From assembly GCF_018760735.1 (NCBI RefSeq), contig NZ_JAHHZN010000006.1, positions 124,001-188,000 of the forward strand: 64,000 nucleotides of DNA, given 5' to 3'. Below the pieces are notes generated by a model. It made no database searches. It worked only from the letters and a program-made list of their open reading frames with translations, and had not been told where the DNA came from. Positions 58,201 through 64,000 of this stretch are shown here, piece by piece. The translations under genes were made by a program, and so were the position numbers. Each line of letters opens with the position of its first letter. The first letter of the stretch is position 1. The stretch is from Hymenobacter piscis (lineage in GTDB: Bacteria; Bacteroidota; Bacteroidia; Cytophagales; Hymenobacteraceae).

Positions 58201-58772
58201 AACGCCTCCGGATAGGTCACGATGAGGGCTCCGGCGGTTTCCTTGGCGGTGGGTTTGCGGGTTGCCTCACCCCCTAGCCCCCTCTCCGGTAGAGAGGGGG
58301 GACTAGCTTTTAGATTTTTAGCGCTAGTAGCTAGTTCCCCCTCTCTACCGGAGAGGGGGCTAGGGGGTGAGGCACTCGTTCCCCGGTGGTTACTCAACCT
58401 ATTCAGCACCTCAGCCCGCATCAGCACGTTGGCGTTTTCCGTCTCGTCGAAGCTGTAGGGGCGCTTATAGGAGGTCGGGAACAGGAGCGGCTCCTCATCA
58501 GGCACTAGGTGCTGCAGGTCGGCCAGGAAGTAGGCAGCCTCGTCCCGGTCGTGGAGGATGAACAGGTGGTGCTGGTCGGGGTACTCCTGGTGCAGGGCGG
58601 CGGCCAGCACGGCATCCTGGGAGCCTACGAGGCCACGCAGGTGCAGGCGCACGGGCGCTTCGGGCGTGGCCGCGGGCCGCAGCGAGTGACGGGTGGCCGG
58701 GTTCAGGCGCGCGCCCAGCGTCATGCCGGTGGGGTCGAGGGCGTAGAGCTTCAGTAAATCAGAAACCTTCAA
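55203..58772 (-). CDS. mfd: transcription-repair coupling factor Mfd, with an in-frame palindromic repeat
   Basis: 1189 residues. Mfd moves RNA polymerase stalled at DNA damage and recruits UvrA. The N-terminal UvrB-like region (LFPTSYKRPYSFDETENANV) is followed by the RNA-polymerase-interaction region (VPGDYVVHQDYGIARFAGL), the RecG-like motor with Walker A CGDVGFGKTEVAIRA (about residue 650) and VIDEEQKFGV (about 750), GRVGRSNKKAYCYLL and the C-terminal domain. Residues about 131-172 (TSASPPSPLSGREGEL, PPSLPERGLGGEATRKP) are an extra Pro/Ser/Gly-rich insert encoded by a 110-bp palindromic repeat that keeps the frame. It sits between two UvrB-like segments, probably in a surface loop. A TACCTTTG promoter box lies 26 bases upstream of the start. 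Confidence 0.96.
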   Translation of the reverse strand: MKVSDLLKLYALDPTGMTLGARLNPATRHSLRPAATPEAPVRLHLRGLVGSQDAVLAAALHQEYPDQHHLFILHDRDEAAYFLADLQHLVPDEEPLLFPTSYKRPYSFDETENANVLMRAEVLNRLSNHRGTSASPPSPLSGREGELATSAKNLKASPPSLPERGLGGEATRKPTAKETAGALIVTYPEALFEKVINKKSLVANTFLVKVGDKLDVNFVSDMLAEYDFERSDFVYEAGQFAVRGGIVDIFSYANELPYRIELFGDEVETIRTFDPESQLSVEKRSQVSIIPNVQTKLLQETREAFLEFIPRNTAVWAKDVRQTLDVVDEYFDKAEAGFQELLAVAGGTQVVSKPADLFESAKTLRKLLEGFAVVEFGKRFHFKTGAEELQFSAKPQPSFGKDFNRIVKNLHDNQAKGYTNIIAAEQVRQADRLRTIFDELDNNVQFQHLLLGLREGFIDETLRLAVYTDHQLFERFYRAQETRKFSKKKALTLKELRTLVPGDYVVHQDYGIARFAGLTQVEINDRLQEAIRLVYRDDDVLTVSIHALHKIAKYSGAEGTPPTMSKLGSPEWENKKKSVKKKVKDIAAELIRLYAKRKTAPGHAFAHDSFMQAELESSFIYEDTPDQAKATEDVKRDMEVPHPMDRLVCGDVGFGKTEVAIRAAFKAVADGKQVAVLVPTTILAMQHYKTFRERLGNLPVTVEYVNRFKTTKQIKETLGRVADGKTDILIGTHRLTNKDVRFKDLGLLVIDEEQKFGVKTKDKLKEIKVNVDTLTLSATPIPRTLHFSLMGARDLSVIATPPPNRQPVQTELHVFDELLIRDTISRELKRGGQVFFVHNRVKDIEEQASMILRLVPDARVTYVHGQMDGDLLEKRMMKFVDGDYDVLVATTLIESGLDIANANTILINRAHMHGLSDLHQMRGRVGRSNKKAYCYLLTPPVAGLPSDARKRLSTLEEFSDLGAGFNVAMRDLDIRGAGNLLGGEQSGFINDLGFETYHQILDEAVQELKETEFRDLFLGDPTQRLQEAAGTGRPKECNIETDLQVLIPDRYVSSVSERLQLYSKLDRAKNAEELRKLLTGIVDRFGPLPAEVEQLADIVRLRWLACQTGFEKLTLKKNLLKGFIPALNNEPYFQGATFGNILSYVQTHPRSASMKERKEQLIISFEDVRSVQAAKRILSELVSEETVGV
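58264..58373. repeat. palindromic element inserted inside mfd
   Basis: Inverted arms of 45 nt (58264-58308 and 58329-58373) with one mismatch and a 20-nt AT-rich loop. Arm core: CCTCACCCCCTAGCCCCCTC, then TCCGGTAGAGAGGGGG. The whole element is translated without a stop as part of Mfd. Confidence 0.92.
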
Positions 58773-58797
58773 AACGAGTATCGGCTAGGAGAGGAGG

Positions 58798-58805
58798 CAA
58801 AGGTA
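58798..58805 (-). promoter_or_regulatory. mfd: -7 box TACCTTTG of mfd
   Basis: Exact TAnnTTTG on the minus strand, 26 bases before the ATG. Confidence 0.5.
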
Positions 58806-58846
58806 GAAGCCCGGCCGAAGTCAACTCCGGTCGGGCGTAACAGAAT

Positions 58847-59025
58847 CACAGATGGTGCAGCTGAAGCCGCAGATAGCGCAGATTCGTTCTGCCGAACGAG
58901 GAAAAGGATAAAGTTAGGCAGTAGAATGAGCAGTTGGCAGGACCAAGTAGCCTCACAAGCTATCTGCCGTCATCTGCATCCAGAACGAATCGGCGGCATC
59001 CGCGGCTTCATCCGCATCATCTGTG
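58847..59025. repeat. imperfect palindrome of the ATCTGCG type
   Basis: 45-nt inverted arms 58847-58891 and 58981-59025 with 7 mismatches by hand alignment (ends CACAGATG ... GATTCGTTCTG). It fills most of the 367-base gap between mfd and the next gene. No coding is seen in the gap. Confidence 0.75.
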
Positions 59026-59139
59026 CTTCAATACCACCGCTCCGGCCCGAAAGTTTCCGCGCTATTGTGGGGTATCGGTTGTACCTTCCCTATCCCCACC
59101 CGCGCTAGTCTTTGTTTTTCCCGGCCTTTCGCCTACCTC

Positions 59140-59352
59140 ATGACTACCCCCGCGACCAACCAACCCGCCGACGAGTGGGAGGCTATCCTCACCCACCTGC
59201 GCCAGATCCGGGCCCAGGTCCAGCAGAACGGCCCCCTGCCCGAGCAGGAGCGGGCCGAAGTGGAAGACGCCTTCCGCCAGGGCCTGGCTCACCTCGAAAA
59301 CGAAGTACAGGGTATCCGCACCACCCTGAAAGGCAGTTCCGGCACCTGGTAG
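59140..59352 (+). CDS. small hypothetical protein, 70 residues
   Basis: Short acidic helical protein: DEWEAILTHLRQIRAQVQQN and EQERAEVEDAFRQGLAHLEN suggest two amphipathic helices. No family recognised. Third codon positions are mostly G/C, and the frame ends just before the promoter of the next gene, which supports a real gene. ATG 59140 is the most likely start; the in-frame ATG at 59023 lies inside the palindrome. Confidence 0.6.
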   Translation: MTTPATNQPADEWEAILTHLRQIRAQVQQNGPLPEQERAEVEDAFRQGLAHLENEVQGIRTTLKGSSGTW

Positions 59353-59378
59353 CGGGGCCCGGGGCGCGGCGGGCGTGG

Positions 59379-59386
59379 TATCTTTG
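59379..59386 (+). promoter_or_regulatory. -7 box TATCTTTG of the DUF457-type gene
   Basis: Exact match 30 bases before GTG 59416. Confidence 0.5.
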
Positions 59387-59415
59387 CCCCGTTATCTTTC
59401 GACTCCTGATTCTCC

Positions 59416-60156
59416 GTGCGCGGTTCTTCCCACCTGGCCATTGGCCTCATTACCGGCGTGGCCGTGGCCGCCCTGGTGCCCGGTATTCCGTTTTCGCCCG
59501 CGGGCATTGCCCTGGCGGGTTTTTCCTCCCTGGCTCCCGACCTCGACCACCCCGGTTCCCGCCTCAGCAAGCGGCTCGGGTTTGCCCAGGGCTACGTGCG
59601 CTGGGCGTTTGTGGTAGCGGCTGCGGCCCTGGCCGCCTACACGCACTTTGTGCTGCCCCCGGGACCCGACCGGCGCATGGGCTTCACGGCGGCGTTGGCG
59701 TTTGGCCTGATCGGGGCGGCCATGCAGGGCGAATCGACGCGGAAGCTGGCCCTGCTGTTCACGGGGCTGAGTACGGTGGTGGCGGGGCTCTATCTGGGGT
59801 TTGTGTGGCTGAGCATGCTGGGCTGCTTCGTGTGCGTGGCCCCCTTCACCAGCCACCGCTCCTGGACCCACACGCTCTGGGCGGCCGGCCTCTGGACCTA
59901 CATCGGCCACCTGGCCAACCAGAGCCTGGGCTGGCACGGCGTGGCCCTGTTTGCCGGCGGCGGCTACGTGTCGCACCTGCTGGCCGATACGCTCACGAAA
60001 GCGGGTGTGAAGTGGCTGATGCCCGTGCTGGATACCTCTTTTAAGATTCCGCTCATCCGCACCGGTTCACCCGGCGGCAATCGGCTGGAAGTCCTGATTT
60101 GCGCGGGTTACGGCCTGCTGGTGCTGGGCCTGGTCATGGGGCGCCTGGAGTTCTGA
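59416..60156 (+). CDS. metal-dependent hydrolase-like membrane protein (DUF457/YdjM type)
   Basis: 246 residues, starting with GTG 59416. The family motifs are SSHLAIGLITGVAVAAL at the N-terminus, SLAPDLDHPGSRLSKR, HRSWTHTLWAAGL and GYVSHLLADTLTKAGVKWL; His and Asp residues lie at the ends of membrane helices as in YdjM/DUF457 proteins. About five to six helices are visible (SPAGIALAGF, WAFVVAAAALAAY, GLIGAAMQG, LALLFTGLSTVVAGLYLGF, GLLVLGLVMGRL). In E. coli ydjM is LexA-controlled; no LexA box is seen here. The biochemical function is unknown, since a hydrolase reaction has not been shown for the family as far as I know. Confidence 0.88.
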   Translation: MRGSSHLAIGLITGVAVAALVPGIPFSPAGIALAGFSSLAPDLDHPGSRLSKRLGFAQGYVRWAFVVAAAALAAYTHFVLPPGPDRRMGFTAALAFGLIGAAMQGESTRKLALLFTGLSTVVAGLYLGFVWLSMLGCFVCVAPFTSHRSWTHTLWAAGLWTYIGHLANQSLGWHGVALFAGGGYVSHLLADTLTKAGVKWLMPVLDTSFKIPLIRTGSPGGNRLEVLICAGYGLLVLGLVMGRLEF

Positions 60157-60780
60157 GCACTGCTACCGGCCCCCACCGGCAGACGCGGCTGCGGATTCCG
60201 AAAAAGGACCGAAAGTGACCGGCCGCCCGTTTGCCGGAGTAAAAAAAATGACAATTACGGCAGTCCGGAAGCAGTCGGCCCGACGATATGGCGTCTCTTT
60301 AGCCCGTAAACCCCCCCGGTTAGTCTGCTAAATGGGCGGATCGGCCGAATTTTCCGTCCTGGTACATTATTGGAGCCTATCTTCAACATACCAATTGAGC
60401 GGAACTCCGATAAAAAGTCCCGGCCGAAGTTGGATTTAAAACCGAAGACGGCTCTGTGACCTGGCCCAGCCCCGGGCCGGCAGATGGCAGCCTCCGGTTA
60501 GACGAATCTAATCTGATTTGTACTTCTTAAATTGGTTTAAAAGATAGATATGATTTAATATTGTGAAGTGATCAGGCCGCAGCCCTCAGGCAGGCCATCC
60601 GGATAGCAGGCTGTGGATGAGCTATAAGGCGCGTGCTACGGTACGGCCCGTTGGCAATCATCGGTGGCGGGCTCGTATTTCGTCTGGCCTGGATTTTTTC
60701 CGGCCGAAGTGGCATATCATCCGCAAACGGTGTCCGCCGGCGGCTGTGGATTATAGCAATATCAAAACTCCGACAACTCG
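60157..60780. other. 624-base gap without a convincing gene
   Basis: AT-rich stretches (for example 60241-60260 and 60520-60565) are mixed with GC-rich ones. Short frames on both strands (60572-60820 minus, 60617-60844 plus) overlap each other and resemble nothing known, and I treat them as chance. No long inverted repeat is apparent. The region may hold the regulatory DNA of the NYN gene or an unseen RNA. Confidence 0.5.
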
Positions 60781-60788
60781 TATCTTTG
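60781..60788 (+). promoter_or_regulatory. -7 box TATCTTTG of the NYN gene
   Basis: Exact match, about 98 bases before the ATG, so the leader would be about 90 nt, longer than those of other genes here. Confidence 0.5.
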
Positions 60789-60885
60789 CTTTGGCTGGTG
60801 TTTTCTGCCAGTCTGTACATCTCGCTTACCCGCCCCCTCCCTAATCACACACACACCTTTTTTTTGCGCTCAAAATCAATTTCGT

Positions 60886-61893
60886 ATGAACCAGATGAAT
60901 AGCCCGCTGATCCGGATCGGCGTTTTCTACGACGGCAATTATTTCCTGAAAATTAGTGATTACTACTACTTTCAGCACGACCGTAAAGCCCGTATCAGCC
61001 TCGAAGGGCTGCACGAGTTTATCCGCCACCAGGTAGCCGAGGAAGAGGACGTGGACGTCCGCCTCAGCCAGATCATCAACGCCCACTTCTTCCGCGGCCG
61101 CCTCTCCGCTACCGAGGCCCGCGACAAGGACCGCTTGTTCCATGACCGTCTGCTCGACGACATCCTCATGAACATGGGCATCAGCACCCACTACATGCCC
61201 CTGAAAACCCGCGACGGCCGTCTGCAGGAAAAGGGCATCGACGTGTGGCTGTCGCTGGAGGCCCTGGAACTGGCCATCCACAAGAGCCTCGACGTGGTGG
61301 TGCTCATCGCCGGCGACTCCGACTACGCGCCCCTGATCAAGAAGCTCAACACCGTGGGTACCCGCGTGATGCTACTGAACTGGGACTTCAAATACACCGA
61401 TTTCAAGGGCGAAAACCGCGTAACGCGCGCTTCGCAGCAGCTGCTCGACCAGGCCACTTACCCGGTGCAGATGCACGAAATCATCGACCAGGGCCTGACC
61501 GACGGCGACGAGCTGGTAGACGCGCTGTTCGTGAACACCCCCGAGCCCGTTGCCTATCCCAGCACCAAGCCCGTACGTCCCACCGGCCCCACGGCCGCTG
61601 GTCCGGTAGGCACGGTGGGCATCAGCACCATCAAGAACCTGAAAAACGGATTCGGTTTTGTGGTGATGCCGCCCAACAACCTGTTCTTCAGCTACGCCGA
61701 CATGGCGGAAGGCGACTTCAACGAGCTGCAGGAAGGCGACTGGGTGGAGTTCACCGTTGGCCGCAACCACCGCGACGAGGACTGCGCCCGCAACGTGCGC
61801 AAGGTGGAAGCCCCTGAAATGGGCGACGACGAAGACGACTACGGCGACGAGGAGCAGGAGCACGAATCGGCCAGCTCCCCCGAGCGTCTGTAA
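60886..61893 (+). CDS. NYN-domain nuclease-like protein with C-terminal cold-shock domain
   Basis: 335 residues. The N-terminal NYN/PIN domain has IGVFYDGNYF (D16, N18), LQEKGIDVWLSLEALELAI and VVVLIAGDSDYAPLIKKL (D144, D146), the acidic set expected for a metal-dependent RNase of the LabA/DUF88 type. From about residue 243, GTVGISTIKNLKNGFGFVVM and NNLFFSYADM are the two RNA-binding motifs of a cold-shock (CSD) domain. The tail is very acidic (Asp/Glu rich, about 312-335). The likely role is binding and cutting RNA, perhaps in cold or stress adaptation. ATG 60886 or 60895 may be the start. A terminator follows. Confidence 0.92.
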   Translation: MNQMNSPLIRIGVFYDGNYFLKISDYYYFQHDRKARISLEGLHEFIRHQVAEEEDVDVRLSQIINAHFFRGRLSATEARDKDRLFHDRLLDDILMNMGISTHYMPLKTRDGRLQEKGIDVWLSLEALELAIHKSLDVVVLIAGDSDYAPLIKKLNTVGTRVMLLNWDFKYTDFKGENRVTRASQQLLDQATYPVQMHEIIDQGLTDGDELVDALFVNTPEPVAYPSTKPVRPTGPTAAGPVGTVGISTIKNLKNGFGFVVMPPNNLFFSYADMAEGDFNELQEGDWVEFTVGRNHRDEDCARNVRKVEAPEMGDDEDDYGDEEQEHESASSPERL

Positions 61894-61916
61894 GCCTTAC
61901 CCGCCATCAGGCACCC

Positions 61917-61963
61917 AAGCCGCCGGATTACCCGCAGTACAGCTGCCGGTAGTCCGGCGGCTT
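61917..61963 (+). terminator. terminator of the NYN gene
   Basis: 11-bp stem AAGCCGCCGGA / TCCGGCGGCTT, extended by a few pairs after a mismatch, followed by TTCTTG. Confidence 0.75.
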
Positions 61964-61989
61964 TCTTGTGCGCGGTGGTTGCAGGAGTT

Positions 61990-62223
61990 ATCGGTTGGTA
62001 GTTGTCAGTTGTTGGTTGTCAGGAAAAGAGAACGTTATTCCGAGCGCAGCCGAGGAATCTCGCGTGCCATGGTAATCCTGTCGTCAGGGGTAGTTGACAC
62101 AACGTCAGCCCGCGGGATTCCTCGACTTTGGCTCCGCACACTGGCTTGATGCGCCACATGCTCGGAATGATGTTCTCTATTCCTGCCAACCGATAACTGA
62201 CAACTACCAACTACCAACCAACA
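61990..62223. repeat. palindromic repeat, copy 4 (degenerate)
   Basis: Outer arms of GGTTGGTAGTTGTCAGTTG words and complement; inner arms AACGTTATTCCGAGC ... GGAATCTCGCGTG and AACGTCAGCCCGCGGGATTCC ... GCTCGGAATGATGTT. Many mismatches compared with copies 1-3. It lies between the NYN gene and the PaaI gene. Confidence 0.75.
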
Positions 62224-62228
62224 ACCAC

Positions 62229-62696
62229 TCACACCGTCGGGAACAGCAGGTCGTGGAAGTCGCGCTTGGTGGCCGGGTAGCGGTTGAAGGTGCCCAGGCC
62301 CCGGGCCACTACCAGGTTGTCGCGGGTGGGGCAGGTGATGAGGGCGCTGCTCACGATGAGGGTTTTGCCGCTGTGCTCTACCGTGCCGTGGGCCACCAGG
62401 TGGTCGTGGAGGCGCACGGGGTGGAGGTAATTGATTTTGAACTCGACGGTGGAAACCAGCTCCCCCGCCGTGAAGGCCAGCGAGAGGGCGGCCGCACCCA
62501 GGGCCGCGTCCATGAGGCCGGCCAGCACGCCACCGTGGCAGGTGCCGGGGGAGGAGAGGTGCTCGTCGCGGATGGTCATGGTGTAGCGCACGTCGCCGGG
62601 CTGGGTCAGAAGCAGCTCCATGCCGTTGGTGCGGCCATAGGCGTTAATCTGGTTGTAGATGGCGAGCAGGGTGGCAACATCGGGCAAGGATTCCAT
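62229..62696 (-). CDS. PaaI-family hot-dog thioesterase
   Basis: 155 residues. The hot-dog core is DEHLSSPGTCHGGVLAGLMD, DAALGAAALSLAF and STVEFKINYLHPVRLHDHLV, ending VVARGLGTFNRYPATKRDF. The HGG motif and the Asp of the following helix are the expected active-site region of PaaI/DUF4442-type acyl-CoA thioesterases. The acyl substrate is not known. ATG 62696 gives the family length; the frame to 62756 overlaps the divergent Mpo1-like gene's upstream region. It stands alone. Confidence 0.9.
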   Translation of the reverse strand: MESLPDVATLLAIYNQINAYGRTNGMELLLTQPGDVRYTMTIRDEHLSSPGTCHGGVLAGLMDAALGAAALSLAFTAGELVSTVEFKINYLHPVRLHDHLVAHGTVEHSGKTLIVSSALITCPTRDNLVVARGLGTFNRYPATKRDFHDLLFPTV

Positions 62697-62767
62697 GGGA
62701 GCGGGGAGGAAAGAGCAAGGATGGGAAAAGTTACCTACTTTTCCCGGTACCACCACGCGCTGCTGCC

Positions 62768-63070
62768 ATGCTCACGCCCCTCACCTTCGCCAAATTCTAT
62801 CCCCGCTACCTGCGCGAACACCGCCGCCGCGGTACGCGCCTGCTGCACTTCATCGGGACCACTTTGTTTCTGCTGCTGGCGGCCGGGGCGCTGGGGCGCC
62901 GTCAGCCCGCCCTGTTACTGGCCGGCATAGTGGCTGCCTACGGGTGCGCCTGGGTTGGCCACTTCTTCGTGGAGCGCAACCGCCCGGCCACCTTCCAGCA
63001 CCCCTGGCTTTCCCTGCGCGGCGACTTCCGCCTCTACTGGGACCTGCTCCGCGGCCGCGAAAAATTCTAA
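62768..63070 (+). CDS. Mpo1-like (DUF962) membrane protein
   Basis: 100 residues. FAKFYPRYLREHRRRGTRLL, HFIGTTLFLLLAAGAL, CAWVGHFFVERNRPATFQHP and LRGDFRLYWDLL match the DUF962/Mpo1 pattern, with two or three membrane helices and conserved His residues (HFIGT, GHFFVERN). Yeast Mpo1 is a dioxygenase for 2-hydroxy fatty acids; the role in bacteria is not established. ATG 62768 is the family start. It is divergent from the PaaI gene and convergent with the GNAT gene. Confidence 0.88.
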   Translation: MLTPLTFAKFYPRYLREHRRRGTRLLHFIGTTLFLLLAAGALGRRQPALLLAGIVAAYGCAWVGHFFVERNRPATFQHPWLSLRGDFRLYWDLLRGREKF

Positions 63071-63077
63071 CACGAGG

Positions 63078-63128
63078 GCTGTTGGCTGATAGCTTTTAGC
63101 TGCTGGCTTTTAGCTATCAGCCAACAGC
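63078..63128. repeat. hairpin between convergent Mpo1-like and GNAT genes
   Basis: 17-bp perfect stem GCTGTTGGCTGATAGCT / AGCTATCAGCCAACAGC with a 17-nt loop, made of AGCTA/GGCTGA words like the spacer at 15046-15137. It may act as terminator for both genes. Confidence 0.75.
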
Positions 63129-63146
63129 TAAAAGCTAAACGTCAAG

Positions 63147-63596
63147 CTACAGGTCCCGGCGCATGAGGAAGTGGGGCAGGGTGCCAAACAGGGTGTGGGA
63201 AGGCGCCACGACGGTGTAGCCCAGATGTTCGTAGAAGGGCACGGCGGTGGCGCGGGCGTGGAGTACCAGCTCGGTGAGCTGCTGGGCGCGGGCAGCCTGC
63301 TCCAGATAGCGCAGCAGCTGCCGGCCCGCGCCGCGCCCCTGCCAGGCCGGATGCACCGCCATGAACCGGATCTGCCCCTGGCCGGCCCCGCTGGGACTCA
63401 GGCGGCCTACGCCGGCCGCGTAGCCCTCGGGGGACAGCAGCAGGGCGTGCGTGGTAGTGGCCTGCGCATCGTCGGGGGCGCGCTCAGAGCCGAGGGGCTG
63501 CTGCCAGGGCTGGCGCAGCACTTCGTAGCGGAGGCGGTAATAAGCGGCCCACTCGGCAGGCGTACGGGGCGGGGCAACGGCGGGCAGGGCGGTCAT
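63147..63596 (-). CDS. GNAT family N-acetyltransferase
   Basis: 149 residues. AEWAAYYRLRYEVLRQPWQQ begins the fold, and the acetyl-CoA loop is VHPAWQGRGAGRQLLRYLEQ (Q/R-x-x-G-x-G/A), followed by VLHARATAVPFYEHLGYTVV. It resembles ElaA/GNAT proteins that start by testing a short side chain; the substrate is unknown. ATG 63596 fits. No operon partner on this strand. Confidence 0.9.
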   Translation of the reverse strand: MTALPAVAPPRTPAEWAAYYRLRYEVLRQPWQQPLGSERAPDDAQATTTHALLLSPEGYAAGVGRLSPSGAGQGQIRFMAVHPAWQGRGAGRQLLRYLEQAARAQQLTELVLHARATAVPFYEHLGYTVVAPSHTLFGTLPHFLMRRDL

Positions 63597-63673
63597 GCGC
63601 GGATCAGCAACTGGCGGCGGAATCAGGAACGGACTATTTATCGGGCGGGGCGCGGTCCATTTCGGAGCCGTCT

Positions 63674-63681
63674 TATCTTTG
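63674..63681 (+). promoter_or_regulatory. yajQ: -7 box TATCTTTG of yajQ
   Basis: Exact match 56 bases before the ATG. Confidence 0.5.
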
Positions 63682-63736
63682 ATGGACTGTTCTGCGTTAA
63701 GGCAGTGTTTCTTTCCGTTTTCCCTTCATTTTCCTC

Positions 63737-64000
63737 ATGGCTTCATTTGATATCGTCAGCAAAGTAGATCCGCAAACGCTCGAAAACGCGGTGAATACGG
63801 CCAAAAAAGAACTGCAAACCCGGTACGACCTGCGCGACACCAAGGGCGGCATCGAACTCGACAAGAAAAATAACACCATTACCCTCACCTCGGAAAATTC
63901 CATGCGCGTGAAGGCCCTGGAAGATATCGTGCTCACGCGCATCGTGAAGCAGGGCATCGACGGCACCGCCCTCGATTTTACGGCCGAGGAACAGGCCAAC
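63737..64000 (+). CDS. yajQ: YajQ family nucleotide-binding protein, 3' end outside the window
   Basis: 88 codons are visible, open to the window edge. MASFDIVSKVDPQTLENAVN, TRYDLRDTKGGIELDKKN and NSMRVKALEDIVLTRIVKQG are the first half of YajQ, a small protein of two ferredoxin-like domains. Members of the family bind nucleic acid, and some bind cyclic di-GMP and affect transcription; which applies here cannot be told. The TATCTTTG box lies upstream. The usual length is about 163 residues, so roughly half is missing. Confidence 0.93.
   Translation, partial: MASFDIVSKVDPQTLENAVNTAKKELQTRYDLRDTKGGIELDKKNNTITLTSENSMRVKALEDIVLTRIVKQGIDGTALDFTAEEQAN

Noticed and set aside
60572-60902. Three overlapping short frames in the gap before the NYN gene
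   Set aside because: They overlap each other on both strands, lack family resemblance, and one crosses the promoter and start of the NYN gene.

Overview
The window comes from a GC-rich member of the Bacteroidota. The best fit is the Hymenobacteraceae/Cytophagales, probably Hymenobacter or a close relative; this genus call is an inference. Reasons: proteins end in type IX secretion (T9SS) sorting domains (YPNPA motifs); promoters carry the Bacteroidota -7 box TAnnTTTG, usually as TATCTTTG; Shine-Dalgarno sequences are weak; codon third positions are mostly G or C; and the families present (DUF4136, GEVED/M43 proteases, plug-domain surface proteins, HD-PycTM proteins) are typical of that phylum. 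Only one RNA gene is visible, a tRNA-Arg(CCT). I see no rRNA, CRISPR array, integrase, transposase or plasmid function.

Layout. 1-5.7 kb: a DUF4240 gene cut by the window edge, nicotinate phosphoribosyltransferase, a LuxR-type response regulator, the tRNA, then a convergent pair made of a class III cyclase-like protein and an HD-PycTM membrane protein. 5.9-15.6 kb: a phosphoesterase-Omp85 fusion, a second outer-membrane barrel, a DUF3850 protein, a hypothetical gene, polyphosphate kinase and a SixA-like phosphatase. 15.9-21.4 kb: a secreted-protein block with one T9SS cargo protein and two M43 metalloproteases that share a near-identical tract. 21.7-35.9 kb: HflX, an M16 protease, an SbtA-like transporter, a membrane cytochrome c, envelope-sugar and peptidoglycan genes (GT4, RfbC, MurF), a VCBS-repeat T9SS protein, and an omega-amidase/methionine aminotransferase pair. 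36-50.3 kb: a multi-PAS histidine kinase, lipoprotein MsrA, an HEXXH-propeller-barrel protein, a META lipoprotein, a plug-only surface protein, three related small STAS-like proteins, a DsbA-family protein, a DUF4136 lipoprotein and a GAF protein.

50.6-55.1 kb is the accessory region. A two-gene AAA ATPase/DUF4276 (TOPRIM-like) module is bracketed by about 100-140 bp direct repeats. One repeat abuts the 3' remnant of a lost gene, and the ATPase carries an internal segment of 40% GC. Beside it lie a membrane protein, a STAS-like DUF4325 protein and a GHKL ATPase, all less GC-rich than the surroundings. This is the best candidate for an under-described (possibly defence) system. 55.2-64 kb returns to core genes: Mfd, whose coding frame contains a 110-bp palindromic repeat, a DUF457-type membrane protein, an NYN-cold-shock protein, a PaaI thioesterase, an Mpo1-like protein, a GNAT and the start of yajQ.

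The intergenic DNA is unusually rich in long, near-perfect inverted repeats. Several share one core (AACGTCAT-CTGAGC ... ATCTCGCG-GCTGACGTTG) wrapped in outer arms made of short degenerate tandem words. These look like a family of dispersed palindromic elements.
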